Assembly (NCBI GenBank): GCA_943324725.2
Contig: CALPMR020000070.1
Span: forward strand, 1-11,515
Direction of reading: 5' to 3'
DNA length: 11,515 bases
From: Bordetella parapertussis
Lineage (GTDB): Bacteria; Cyanobacteriota; Cyanobacteriia; PCC-6307; Cyanobiaceae
Shown here: piece after piece, positions 1-6,857 of the stretch
Layout of the letters: every line of letters starts with the position of its first letter
Numbering within the stretch: position 1 is the first letter of the stretch
Made by a program: the position numbers and the translations under genes
The notes under the pieces: generated by a model
Told to the model about the DNA's origin: nothing
Database searches by the model: none
The model's input: the letters and a program-made list of their open reading frames with translations, nothing else

Positions 1-174
1 CACAATCTTGATCAGGCCGTCTGCAAACAGCGCCCATCCATGCTGCTACAGCTCAGCGCCGAACAGATGGATCCCTCCTATGACTCCTATATTTCGTGTG
101 TCAGGATCAAAAGTGAAATGACCCAAAAAACAACAATCGGAAGGAACTTGATGGCTCAGACTGACCTGCCTTGA
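1..174 (+). CDS. Possible C-terminal end of an unidentified gene entering from the left
   Basis: Frame 1 is open from the window edge to a TGA at 172-174 (57 codons). The encoded tail is hydrophilic and I recognise no family in it. None of the three minus-strand frames is open across the whole stretch, so if anything is coded here the plus strand is the better choice. If real, the gene would converge on wbpB, with the two stop codons back to back inside the palindrome TGATCA (172-177). An open run of this length can arise by chance, so this could equally be plain intergenic DNA. Confidence 0.25.
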   Translation, partial: HNLDQAVCKQRPSMLLQLSAEQMDPSYDSYISCVRIKSEMTQKTTIGRNLMAQTDLP

Positions 175-1287
175 TCAGGTTTCAAGCGGTAAATGAACCG
201 TGCGTTCATCCTCGGCCGAGCGGTAGGCGCTGATCAGAAGCTCCAGACTGCGCAGGCCATCACGGCCATCGCAGAGGGCCTCAGCTTTACCCTGCAAGAC
301 ATCAAGCATATTGGCGTAATAAGGAGCATGTCCAAAACCGTAGGCACTGGTTGTCTGATAACTGGCTGAGGCAACTAATGCATCATCGGGGCTGTCATCA
401 GCAAAAGCCCACTGCTCGATCTGGTTAACCGCTGGTCCAGCGATTCGCACCGTGCCTGTCTCGCCCAGCACAGTGATCGAGCCCTCCAGATTGCGGGGAT
501 AAGTGAGCATCGTCACAGCCATCGTGCCGAGAGCCCCATTGCGCCAGCGCAGTTGCAGAGCCGCCGTATCTTCCACCTCAATGGCCCGGCCCAGGGTGGC
601 AATCGAGGCGCTGACGCTTTCCACCGGCCCCACCAGCCAATCGAGCAGGTCCACATAGTGGCTGGCCTGATTCATCAGAGCACCGCCGTCAAACTCCCAG
701 GTGCCGCGCCAGGCGGCCTGGTCGTAATAGCTCTGGGGACGCTGCCAGAACACCGTCACCGTCACCATGGCCAGCCGCCCGAACCTGCCGGCCTGCAGCT
801 GCCGCTTCACCAATTGGAGAGTGCTGTTGAAGCGGTTCTGCTTGACCACAAACAGCCGAACGCCGGCCGCTTCACAGGCCTTCACCATCGCCTTCCCGTC
901 CGCCCAGCGGGTGGCCATCGGCTTTTCGGTGCAGACATGCAGACCAGCGTCTGCGGCTGCGATCGCCTGGCCAGGATGCAAACCGCTCGGGGTGGCCAGC
1001 ACGACAAGATCCAGCTCGAGCCGGCCGGCCTTCACGGCGCTGAAGAGCTCGGCATCGGTGTTGAAGCGCACAGGGCTGGTGGCCGCTCCCAGGTTGACGG
1101 CAGCCGCTTCGACGATCAGCCGCTGGGCCCGGTCCAGAGAATCCTGCTGCGTGTCGCAGATAGCCACCAGCTCCGCCCGCTTCGGTTGCAGCGCAATTGC
1201 CTTGATGTGGTTGGCACTGATCCGCCCGCAGCCCACCAGGGCAATGCGAATGGGGCGATCGGCAATGGGGGGAATCGGGTCAAGCAT
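175..1287 (-). CDS. wbpB: UDP-N-acetyl-2-amino-2-deoxyglucuronate 3-dehydrogenase (WbpB/WlbA, Gfo/Idh/MocA family)
   Basis: This cytoplasmic NAD-dependent oxidoreductase is expected to oxidise C3 of UDP-GlcNAcA to the 3-keto sugar, which a WbpE-type aminotransferase then aminates on the route to UDP-ManNAc(3NAc)A. The 370-residue protein has an N-terminal Rossmann fold with the dinucleotide motif GCGRIS (residues 19-24) and the family EKP motif at 121-123, whose lysine is catalytic in this superfamily. The C-terminal half carries blocks very characteristic of WbpB/WlbA rather than generic Gfo/Idh proteins: VVKQNRFN (147-154), FWQRPQSYYDQAAWRGTWEF (180-199) and NQASHYVDLLDW (206-217, H210 a likely active-site residue). 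The ATG at 1285-1287 leaves a short leader before the first beta strand, and length is normal. It is the last of three minus-strand genes, 119 bp after wbpI. No partner wbpE is in view. G+C is high here (41 of 60 bases at 1021-1080). The family assignment is very secure; the exact substrate is inferred from the neighbours. Confidence 0.93.
   Translation of the reverse strand: MLDPIPPIADRPIRIALVGCGRISANHIKAIALQPKRAELVAICDTQQDSLDRAQRLIVEAAAVNLGAATSPVRFNTDAELFSAVKAGRLELDLVVLATPSGLHPGQAIAAADAGLHVCTEKPMATRWADGKAMVKACEAAGVRLFVVKQNRFNSTLQLVKRQLQAGRFGRLAMVTVTVFWQRPQSYYDQAAWRGTWEFDGGALMNQASHYVDLLDWLVGPVESVSASIATLGRAIEVEDTAALQLRWRNGALGTMAVTMLTYPRNLEGSITVLGETGTVRIAGPAVNQIEQWAFADDSPDDALVASASYQTTSAYGFGHAPYYANMLDVLQGKAEALCDGRDGLRSLELLISAYRSAEDERTVHLPLET
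959..966. repeat. HIP1 octamer GCGATCGC
   Basis: A perfect GCGATCGC palindrome lies within wbpB. This octamer (HIP1) is strongly over-represented in many cyanobacterial genomes. I found only this one perfect copy, so it is weak support for a cyanobacterial source and not a functional claim. Confidence 0.55.
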
Positions 1288-1406
1288 CGAGGCGACGGCA
1301 GATCAGGACAACGTGCGGGACAACGGACACCATCATCAAACCTGGCGCACTCGACGGAGGTGGGCCGCCGGCAACAAACGCCGGCGGTAGACCTTGGCAA
1401 TGAGCA

Positions 1407-2498
1407 TCAGCGCTGCAGGTGAGCCACGATCACCTCAGCGGCATGGCCATCGCCATAGAAAGAGGGCCGGGGCCGGCTCGGATCAAGTGCCAGCTGCTGA
1501 TCGATCGCCCGCAGGATCGCTGCCGGATCGGCGGGATCAGCCAGCAGATTCCAACCACAACTCAGCAGCTCCAGCCATTCGGTTTCGCCTCGCACCGTCA
1601 CGCATGGAGTGGCCTGCAGAAAAGCCTCCTTCTGCACACCGCCGGAATCGGTCACGATCAGCGCTGCCCGCCGCTCGAGCAGCAACATCGTTAAAAAGCC
1701 AACGGGATCGGCAACACGAAGATGGCCCATCGGTGTCTGCACACCATGCCGGAGCATGCAGGCCCGGGTGCGCGGGTGCAGAGGCAGCAACACCGGCCAT
1801 GGTGCATCCGCCAGTGCGGTGAAAATCGCTCGCAGACGTTGAGGGTCGTCGGTATTTTCGGCGCGGTGGAGGGTGGCGAGGATGAACGGACTCGCCGGCA
1901 GATTCAGAGACGCCAGCAGATCCGCGGCCCGGAACTCGGCTTGCTCACTGAAGAGGCGGGTGACATCGGCCATCAGATCACCGCTGTGCACGATCCGCCT
2001 GGGGGCGATGCCCTCCCGCTCCAGATGGCCAACGGCGATGGCGGTGGGTGCAAAGCAGAGATCTGCGAGGTGATCGGTGAGCACCCGGTTCTGCTCCTCG
2101 GGCTGATGGCGGTTGAACGAACGAAGCCCAGCTTCGACATGGAGCACGGGGATCCTGAGCTTGCTGGCCGCCAGGGCCCCGGCCAGGGTGGAGTCGGTGT
2201 CGCCGTACACCAGCACCGCATCGGGTCGCTCGCTCAGGAGCACGGTCTCAATCGCCTCCAACATCCGGCCGGTGTTGGCGCCATGGCTGCCGCCGCCGAT
2301 GCCCAGCTGGAAGGCGGGGTCAGGGAGCCCCAGTTCCGAAAAGAAACAATCGGACATCGCCGCGTCGTAGTGCTGACCTGTGTGCAGCAGCCGCTCAACG
2401 ATCGGCTGCTGCCTGCCGGCGGTGGCGCTGATGGCACGGCTCACGGCAGCGGCCTTGATGAACTGGGGACGGGCCCCCACCACAGTGATCAGCTGCAT
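1407..2498 (-). CDS. wbpI: Non-hydrolysing UDP-N-acetylglucosamine 2-epimerase family protein, probable WbpI
   Basis: The protein belongs to the WecB/WbpI epimerases, which invert C2 of a UDP-HexNAc through anti elimination and re-addition of UDP. Next to wbpB and wbpD the likely substrate is UDP-GlcNAc(3NAc)A, giving UDP-ManNAc(3NAc)A. The 363 residues match the family length. Visible motifs are GARPQFIK (8-15), HTGQHYD (39-45), YGDTDST (98-104), HVEAGLRS (120-127), PEEQNR (133-138), TLHRAEN (209-215), LHPRT (240-244), TDSGGVQKEAF (283-293) and RGETEWLEL (303-311), ending in FYGDGHAAE (347-355). D100, E122, E134/E135 and H211 fit the catalytic acids and histidine of WecB by position. The ATG at 2496-2498 directly precedes the first Rossmann strand; no clear Shine-Dalgarno is visible. 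It is the middle gene of the minus-strand group. It could instead be a plain UDP-GlcNAc to UDP-ManNAc epimerase (WecB), which sequence alone does not exclude. Confidence 0.88.
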   Translation of the reverse strand: MQLITVVGARPQFIKAAAVSRAISATAGRQQPIVERLLHTGQHYDAAMSDCFFSELGLPDPAFQLGIGGGSHGANTGRMLEAIETVLLSERPDAVLVYGDTDSTLAGALAASKLRIPVLHVEAGLRSFNRHQPEEQNRVLTDHLADLCFAPTAIAVGHLEREGIAPRRIVHSGDLMADVTRLFSEQAEFRAADLLASLNLPASPFILATLHRAENTDDPQRLRAIFTALADAPWPVLLPLHPRTRACMLRHGVQTPMGHLRVADPVGFLTMLLLERRAALIVTDSGGVQKEAFLQATPCVTVRGETEWLELLSCGWNLLADPADPAAILRAIDQQLALDPSRPRPSFYGDGHAAEVIVAHLQR

Positions 2499-2736
2499 CG
2501 GGCGCGGCTCAGCGCGTCATCCAATCGACCATGGTCGGTGCACCGGAAGGAAACAGCAAAGCCTGCCAGTGCTGCATGCCTGGCGGCTACGAGGTACAGA
2601 TCAAAGCGGTACCTGCACATCGGCGAAAACACCGAAAAAACAACAATACAGCAGCAATGGACAACAGCAACCTTTCCAGAGATTGATGACGCCAACACCA
2701 GGAAAATCCGCTAGCTTTAGCCAGCCGGCAGTTTGT

Positions 2737-3342
2737 TCAGTCAGCTAAACCAACACGAATACGAATCAGCTGATCGGCCTGCAGACAGTAGCGATCCTGA
2801 CTGTGGGGGCAGGTCCATTCACCTTCGCCCCACAGAGGCAAGGGCACCCGCTCACCATGGGCACTCATCCAGCCCAGCTGCCGGGCAGGCACCCCCACCA
2901 TCAACGCAAAGGCTTTCACGTCCCGATTGACGACGGCGCCAGCGCCAATGAAAGCGTGGGCACCAATCTCGCAGCCACAGATGATGGTGCAGTTGGCACC
3001 GAGAGTGGCGCCACGGCGCACGAGCGTGTCGCGATAATCATGCTTGCGACTCACTGCTGAACGTGGATTGTAGACATTCGTGAACACCATGCTTGGCCCA
3101 CAGAACACCTCATCTTCCAGGGTGACATTGTCATAGATCGAGACATTATTCTGAATCTTGACATGATTCCCAATTCGCACCCGATTGCCTACAAAGACGT
3201 TCTGTCCCAAGGAGCAGCCCTCACCAATCACAGCGCCGGAGCAGATGTGCACCCAGTGCCAGATGCGGCTACTGGCACCGATCGTGGCGCCGTCATCGAC
3301 GATCGCCGTGGCATCAATCGTGACAGAGTTGTCAATGGTCAT
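2737..3342 (-). CDS. wbpD: UDP-2-acetamido-3-amino-glucuronate N-acetyltransferase (WbpD/WlbB), left-handed beta-helix
   Basis: This cytoplasmic acetyl-CoA-dependent enzyme is expected to acetylate the 3-amino group of UDP-GlcNAc3NA, giving UDP-2,3-diacetamido-2,3-dideoxy-glucuronic acid, the substrate of WbpI. Hexapeptide-repeat sequence ([LIV]-G-x-x-x-x type) runs through most of residues 7-150. Family blocks include [20 protein letters not shown] (27-46), [12 protein letters not shown] (47-58), FTNVYNPR (87-94) and FIGAGAVV (131-138), followed by [12 protein letters not shown] (149-160) and a tail with the EGEWTCP...YCL arrangement often seen in WbpD/WlbB proteins. At 201 residues it has the usual length. 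The ATG at 3340-3342 sits just before the first coil. It is the promoter-proximal gene of the minus-strand group, 238 bp upstream of wbpI, a gap large enough to allow a separate promoter for wbpI. Confidence 0.92.
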   Translation of the reverse strand: MTIDNSVTIDATAIVDDGATIGASSRIWHWVHICSGAVIGEGCSLGQNVFVGNRVRIGNHVKIQNNVSIYDNVTLEDEVFCGPSMVFTNVYNPRSAVSRKHDYRDTLVRRGATLGANCTIICGCEIGAHAFIGAGAVVNRDVKAFALMVGVPARQLGWMSAHGERVPLPLWGEGEWTCPHSQDRYCLQADQLIRIRVGLAD

Positions 3343-3961
3343 CAGCTCTCGAGCATGGCAGAATCAACATCTGGAAAGACAGAAACACCCAATCGATTGG
3401 CGGCGGCAGCCTTGATCGCTTCTGAAGCAATGCTACAAACGCGCGAAACAATGGCGAAAGCCGACACAGACACTCACGACAGCAAACTGGTACGGTGCCT
3501 GGAGCAGCTCCAATCAGAGCCACTGGAGGTGACAGTGGAAAGACGTCAACACTGCTGGTAGATGGGGCACGGGCAAGATAGGCGATTCTAATGCTCAGCT
3601 CTGAGAGCGGCCGCCTGCGCTAACGCCCGAGAGTCCCGATCTGAAGCATATCCATACCTGAGGCTGCAGCAGACATCTCAGTCCCAGGCGAAGGAGCGGA
3701 TCGCACAGCGAACCGAAAACGAATGGATGGAGCGAGAGGTGATCAGCCAGAGTTGGACAAACTGTTACTCATACGGCAGCACGTACTTGAGCCTATCGGC
3801 ATCAGCCAGCAACACAGACTTTAATGGGATTTCAAGTTCCTGCCTGTTGGAACCCGTTCAGAGCCAATCACCACACCGGCATGGACAAGATAAGATCAAA
3901 CCCAGAGGGCCTGGAGATCGATCGACAGTCAGCCTGATCATTGCGATGCCAGAGGAAGTCA
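3343..3961. other. Divergent intergenic region between wbpD (leftward) and the GT4 gene (rightward)
   Basis: About 620 bp lie between two divergent starts, so promoters for both transcription units are expected here. I cannot point to a convincing -10/-35 pair on either strand. Two weak open stretches exist: a 68-codon frame from an ATG at 3355 to the stop at 3559-3561, hydrophilic and without a ribosome site; and a plus frame 1 open from 3592 into the start of the GT4 gene, Ser/Gln-rich with no family resemblance. I do not call either a gene. No tRNA, inverted repeat with T-run, or transposase remnant is evident. Confidence 0.6.
3951..3958 (+). promoter_or_regulatory. Ribosome binding site of the GT4 gene
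   Basis: AGAGGAAG precedes the ATG at 3962, with GAGG (3952-3955) six bases upstream of the start. It is the clearest Shine-Dalgarno in the window. It favours 3962 over the upstream in-frame TTG at 3941, which would place this motif inside the gene. Confidence 0.6.
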
Positions 3962-5152
3962 ATGGTTGCCAACGCGCCGGTTCAACCAGATACAACGGCG
4001 GAGTCGAGACCAGACATTCTGGTGATCTGCTTTTCTCCGCTCCACCGAGATCCCCGTGTGCGCCGGCAGATCCAGGCACTATCTGGACGATACCGTGTCC
4101 ATGCTGCCGGCCTGACTGATCCCTGCCTTCCAGGAGTCTCATTCATCGCCCTGCAGCCGCAAAAAGCCTCTCGATTCTGGCGGGCGGCGCGCGCCCTGCT
4201 GATGAGCCTGAGGGCATATGGCGTCATGGATTCCTGGCTGGCGCTGCCAGGAATCCGTCAGGCACGCAGGATGTTGGAGCCCAGGGCGCGGCGATGCAAA
4301 GTGATCATTGCCAATGACATCGAATCTCTGCCACTGGCACTTTCGCTGGCCAGGCACGGCAGAGTTTTATATGATGCCCATGAATTTTCACCCGGACAGC
4401 ATCAGGGAACCTGGATGTGGCGTTTGCTTCTGCATCCATACCGCAACTGGTTATGCCGGCAGTTCATGCCTCAGGCCTTTCGTTGCATCACGGTCAATCA
4501 GCCAATCGCTGATATCTATCGATCTCTCTGTGGTGTGAACTGTTCGATCTCGTTGAACGCACCCGACCGCTACAAGCTGCAACCACATCGCACCAACCCA
4601 GAACGGATCCGCCTGATCCACCACGGCGGTGCTGCCCCAGGGCGACAACTGGAACGCATGATCGAGATGGTTTCACTTCTTGACAAGCGTTTTACACTGA
4701 CACTGATGCTGATGGCACCAGACTGGAGCCCATATTTAGGGAAGCTCAAAAAGTTGGCGGAGAACAATGAGCGAGTCAGCTTTGTGCCGCCAGTTTGCCT
4801 TGACGCAATCGTGCCCACGATCAGCAACTATGATATCGGAGTGTACATACTACCTCCAAACACGATTAACCATAAACTTTCGCTTCCAAACAAACTCTTT
4901 GAGTTCATCCAGGCACGTCTCGCTGTAGCTATCAGCCCGAATCCAGCGATGGCTGATCTTGTGGCTGCTCATCATGTCGGTGTGATGAGTGAGGACTACA
5001 CCGCTGATTCGCTCGCCAAAACACTGAACCGTCTCACAGCCGACCAGATTGATACGATGCGACAAAACAGTGATCGGGCCGCCACCATCCTGAACAGCGA
5101 CGTGGGAGCCGACCATTGGCGAACATGGGTGGCTGAGGCGATGGCGCCATGA
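3962..5152 (+). CDS. Glycosyltransferase, GT4-like (GT-B fold)
   Basis: The 396-residue protein is a predicted cytoplasmic or membrane-associated retaining glycosyltransferase that adds a sugar from a nucleotide donor to the growing lipid-linked glycan. The N-terminal domain starts with a beta strand followed by SPLHRDPRVRRQI (25-37), a signature common in GT4-like enzymes of polysaccharide loci, and contains YDAHEF (137-142). The C-terminal donor domain shows the strand with HHGGA (220-224), a VSFVPPV strand near 272-278, and the nucleotide-sugar block LPNKLFEF (308-315), in which E314 corresponds to the usual donor-binding glutamate region. Donor and acceptor cannot be told from sequence. 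The start is set by the Shine-Dalgarno at 3951-3958. It is the first gene of the plus-strand series; its TGA overlaps the ATG of a tiny ORF (ATGA, 5149-5152). Length is normal for the family. Confidence 0.85.
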   Translation: MVANAPVQPDTTAESRPDILVICFSPLHRDPRVRRQIQALSGRYRVHAAGLTDPCLPGVSFIALQPQKASRFWRAARALLMSLRAYGVMDSWLALPGIRQARRMLEPRARRCKVIIANDIESLPLALSLARHGRVLYDAHEFSPGQHQGTWMWRLLLHPYRNWLCRQFMPQAFRCITVNQPIADIYRSLCGVNCSISLNAPDRYKLQPHRTNPERIRLIHHGGAAPGRQLERMIEMVSLLDKRFTLTLMLMAPDWSPYLGKLKKLAENNERVSFVPPVCLDAIVPTISNYDIGVYILPPNTINHKLSLPNKLFEFIQARLAVAISPNPAMADLVAAHHVGVMSEDYTADSLAKTLNRLTADQIDTMRQNSDRAATILNSDVGADHWRTWVAEAMAP

Positions 5153-5235
5153 CAGGCGGACGACGAGCAAACCTAGCGCTCCGTCTGGCTGCACTCGACC
5201 CATCTCCCTTTTCAACAATCAAGGAATGGCCTTAA
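5149..5235 (+). pseudogene. Tiny ATGA-overlapping ORF, possible 5' remnant of a lost gene
   Basis: An ATG at 5149 overlaps the GT4 stop as ATGA and reads 28 codons to TAA at 5233-5235. The peptide begins MTGGRRANLALRLAALDPSP. A 4-bp overlap of this type is normally kept for translational coupling of consecutive genes, so the fragment may be the surviving start of a gene once coupled to the GT4 gene and later lost. It could also be a chance overlap. I recognise no family. Confidence 0.25.
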
Positions 5236-5852
5236 ATCAGATCTGCAGCACGGATGTGGGCCTGAGGGCCAGCAATCGCTGTCAGCTGAAGTTTTGCGGC
5301 AAGAAGCCATACTCTTACAGGCGCCCCTACTGCCATGCCTGCAAACAGGTGAAGGCATTGGGCACGTTCAACCTCTGGAAAAACAGTGCTGACCAGGATG
5401 ATTTGTTGCCGTGCTGATAGCATTGATTTCAATCCTGAGTGACAAATTCACACCCAAGAGCCGAAGCAGAGTTGCAACAACTGAGAGGATTTGATCAGAA
5501 CTTTGCCTCCCAGAAGAGCGACCAAGCAAGAGCCGAGGCTTCGAGAGCAGAAAGAAGACAGTGATCCCAACCACTGTCTCACACATATCAGAGTCAAACG
5601 ACACATTGACAGAGGCCTTAAGCGAAAAGAACTCTGAGGTTAGCGCCGCTGATGTTAAACTACATAGACCTCCGGGAGAAAGCGAAGATGAAACAGCTTC
5701 ACTGGAATCTGCGCTTCTTCATCAAGCTCCAGCTCCGGATCAGACAAGCCTGAAACCTGCATCCACTGGCCTCAAGACCATCAAAGCATGAATCTGGCAA
5801 CATTCAGCATGAAATTAAAATCAAACAGATAGTATTCACCGCGCCAAATCTG
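5153..5852. other. Gene-poor region upstream of the reverse transcriptase gene
   Basis: About 700 bp carry no recognisable gene apart from the ORF overlapping the GT4 stop. Small frames include a Cys/Lys-rich 63-codon ORF at 5226-5417; a 41-codon, Ala/Glu/Arg-rich, coiled-coil-like frame at 5439-5564 (GTG start); and a 76-codon Ser/Glu-rich frame at 5561-5791 whose GTG overlaps the previous stop (GTGA). None matches a family I know. Short palindromes are present (ATTGATTTCAAT at 5422-5433, GTTGCAAC at 5471-5478), but no strong hairpin followed by a T-run. The stretch could hold the RT promoter, a structured RNA partner for the RT, or decayed genes; sequence reading alone does not decide. Confidence 0.5.
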
Positions 5853-6857
5853 ATGAGTAATCATAAGTGCTTAGTGAAAAGGCCTGGCGAGGCATGGACC
5901 AAGGAGCTTGTGATTCATATGCTCCTTAACACTTGCAGCACGCGGTTTTACTATGCATCTCCCTACTTTGGTGAACTTTATCGTCACGATCTTGCTGATC
6001 GTATTCAGCACCCATCCGAAGTAGGTGATCATCACTGTGCTGCTCCGCTGGGAGTTCTTGTCAATGGCAAATCATATTTCATCCCTGGTAGTGTTGACGA
6101 CTTGATCCTGCACACCTCCTGCGTCGCAGCCTGTGTTGAGCCCATAGTGCGATCACTGCCGACTGAACAACAAGAAGACCTGGGGCCCCCTTCCTTTGCG
6201 GAGCTATCGCAAGGCTTCTGCGGTGACCAGTCCTCGCTGCGAGCCGCCTGGACAAAGCTGAATACGCTCGTGCAGCAGCGATTAGGCGGAGAAGGGGGGA
6301 TAATTGTTGCTGCAGATGTAGCCTCCTGCATTGCAACCATTGACCTTGATCGACTACACAAGCTACTGCAGGAATCGGGTGCCGATCACGCTGCCGTGCA
6401 GCATCTCTGGAAAATGCATCTGTTCTGGTGCCGAACCGGCTGCCATGGATTACCACTTACAGGTAGTTTCCGTCTACTCATCAAGCTTTATCTCGCCAAG
6501 GTTGACGATCGGCTACGACGAGAAGGCATCATCTTTGTTCGAATCCAGGACGATTTCCGACTATTTTGCCGTAATAAGGATGAGGCCAAGCAAGCTTGTC
6601 ATGTCCTCGAAGAGGCTCTGGCAACCTGCAAAATGCGGATTAATCATAAGAAAACTGTACTACTTCAAGCCGGGCGGTTCATGTCATGGTCACTCCACCG
6701 ACAGGAGTTGGTTCGCCTATTCAGCGGTGGGGTGGGAGTGCCACTGCTGACCGAAATGCTGCAGCTTGACGCCTTGAGACCGATAGCATTGCTACTAATA
6801 AGACAGAGGTATGGACATCATTGCTGGCCAATGCCAACAACCACGAGCACCTTGTGA
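5853..6857 (+). CDS. Reverse-transcriptase-like protein (RNA-directed DNA polymerase fold; abortive-infection/unknown-group type)
   Basis: The 334-residue protein has a recognisable RT palm. The finger-like block GKSYFIPGSVDDLILH (72-87) resembles the usual G-K-x-R...P...D..[IV].[HQ] motif. Motif A is VAADVASCIATID (152-164) with D155; motif B is HGLPLTGSFRLL (198-209); motif C is VRIQDDFRLFC (229-239) with D233 and D234; motif D is a helix ending INHKKT (263-268). The palm aspartates needed for metal binding are therefore intact. The GLP motif B and the R-x-x-DDF-R-x-F motif C resemble abortive-infection and DRT/unknown-group RTs; it lacks the QG-xxx-SP of group II intron and retron RTs and the SQ of DGR RTs. 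Oddities: Ile160 at the usual aromatic steric-gate position, Ser74 where a finger arginine is common, and only about 65 residues after motif D, with a last stretch that looks out of frame. The ATG at 5853 is the first in frame; the frame is open back to a TGA at 5751 without another ATG, and no Shine-Dalgarno is seen. The gene overlaps the following GT2 gene by 4 bp. Confidence 0.75.
   Translation: MSNHKCLVKRPGEAWTKELVIHMLLNTCSTRFYYASPYFGELYRHDLADRIQHPSEVGDHHCAAPLGVLVNGKSYFIPGSVDDLILHTSCVAACVEPIVRSLPTEQQEDLGPPSFAELSQGFCGDQSSLRAAWTKLNTLVQQRLGGEGGIIVAADVASCIATIDLDRLHKLLQESGADHAAVQHLWKMHLFWCRTGCHGLPLTGSFRLLIKLYLAKVDDRLRREGIIFVRIQDDFRLFCRNKDEAKQACHVLEEALATCKMRINHKKTVLLQAGRFMSWSLHRQELVRLFSGGVGVPLLTEMLQLDALRPIALLLIRQRYGHHCWPMPTTTSTL

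Noticed and set aside
553..1422. Plus-strand ORF (289 codons) across wbpB
   Set aside because: It is antisense to WbpB, is rich in His, Arg and Gln, and has no domain signature.
2624..2640. Hairpin CGGCG-AAAA-CACCG next to AAAAAA as a terminator between wbpD and wbpI
   Set aside because: On either strand the hairpin is not followed by a T-run in the direction of transcription; the T-run precedes it on the minus strand.
125..2647. Direct repeat AAAAAACAACAAT at 125-137 and 2635-2647
   Set aside because: It is a low-complexity 13-mer in two A-rich spacers and most likely coincidental.
1722..2714. Long plus-strand ORF (330 codons) across wbpI
   Set aside because: It is antisense to a well-conserved epimerase and its translation shows no family motifs.
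5226..5417. 63-codon Cys-rich ORF as a small zinc-ribbon protein
   Set aside because: Cysteines occur, but their spacing does not make a clean paired CxxC ribbon. The AAGGA abuts the ATG with no spacing, and I recognise no homology.
5853..6857. Group II intron maturase or retron RT
   Set aside because: There is no QG-xxx-SP motif B, no maturase or HNH domain, and no recognisable intron domain V or msr/msd structure. Motif C (IQDDF) fits abortive-infection/unknown-group RTs better.
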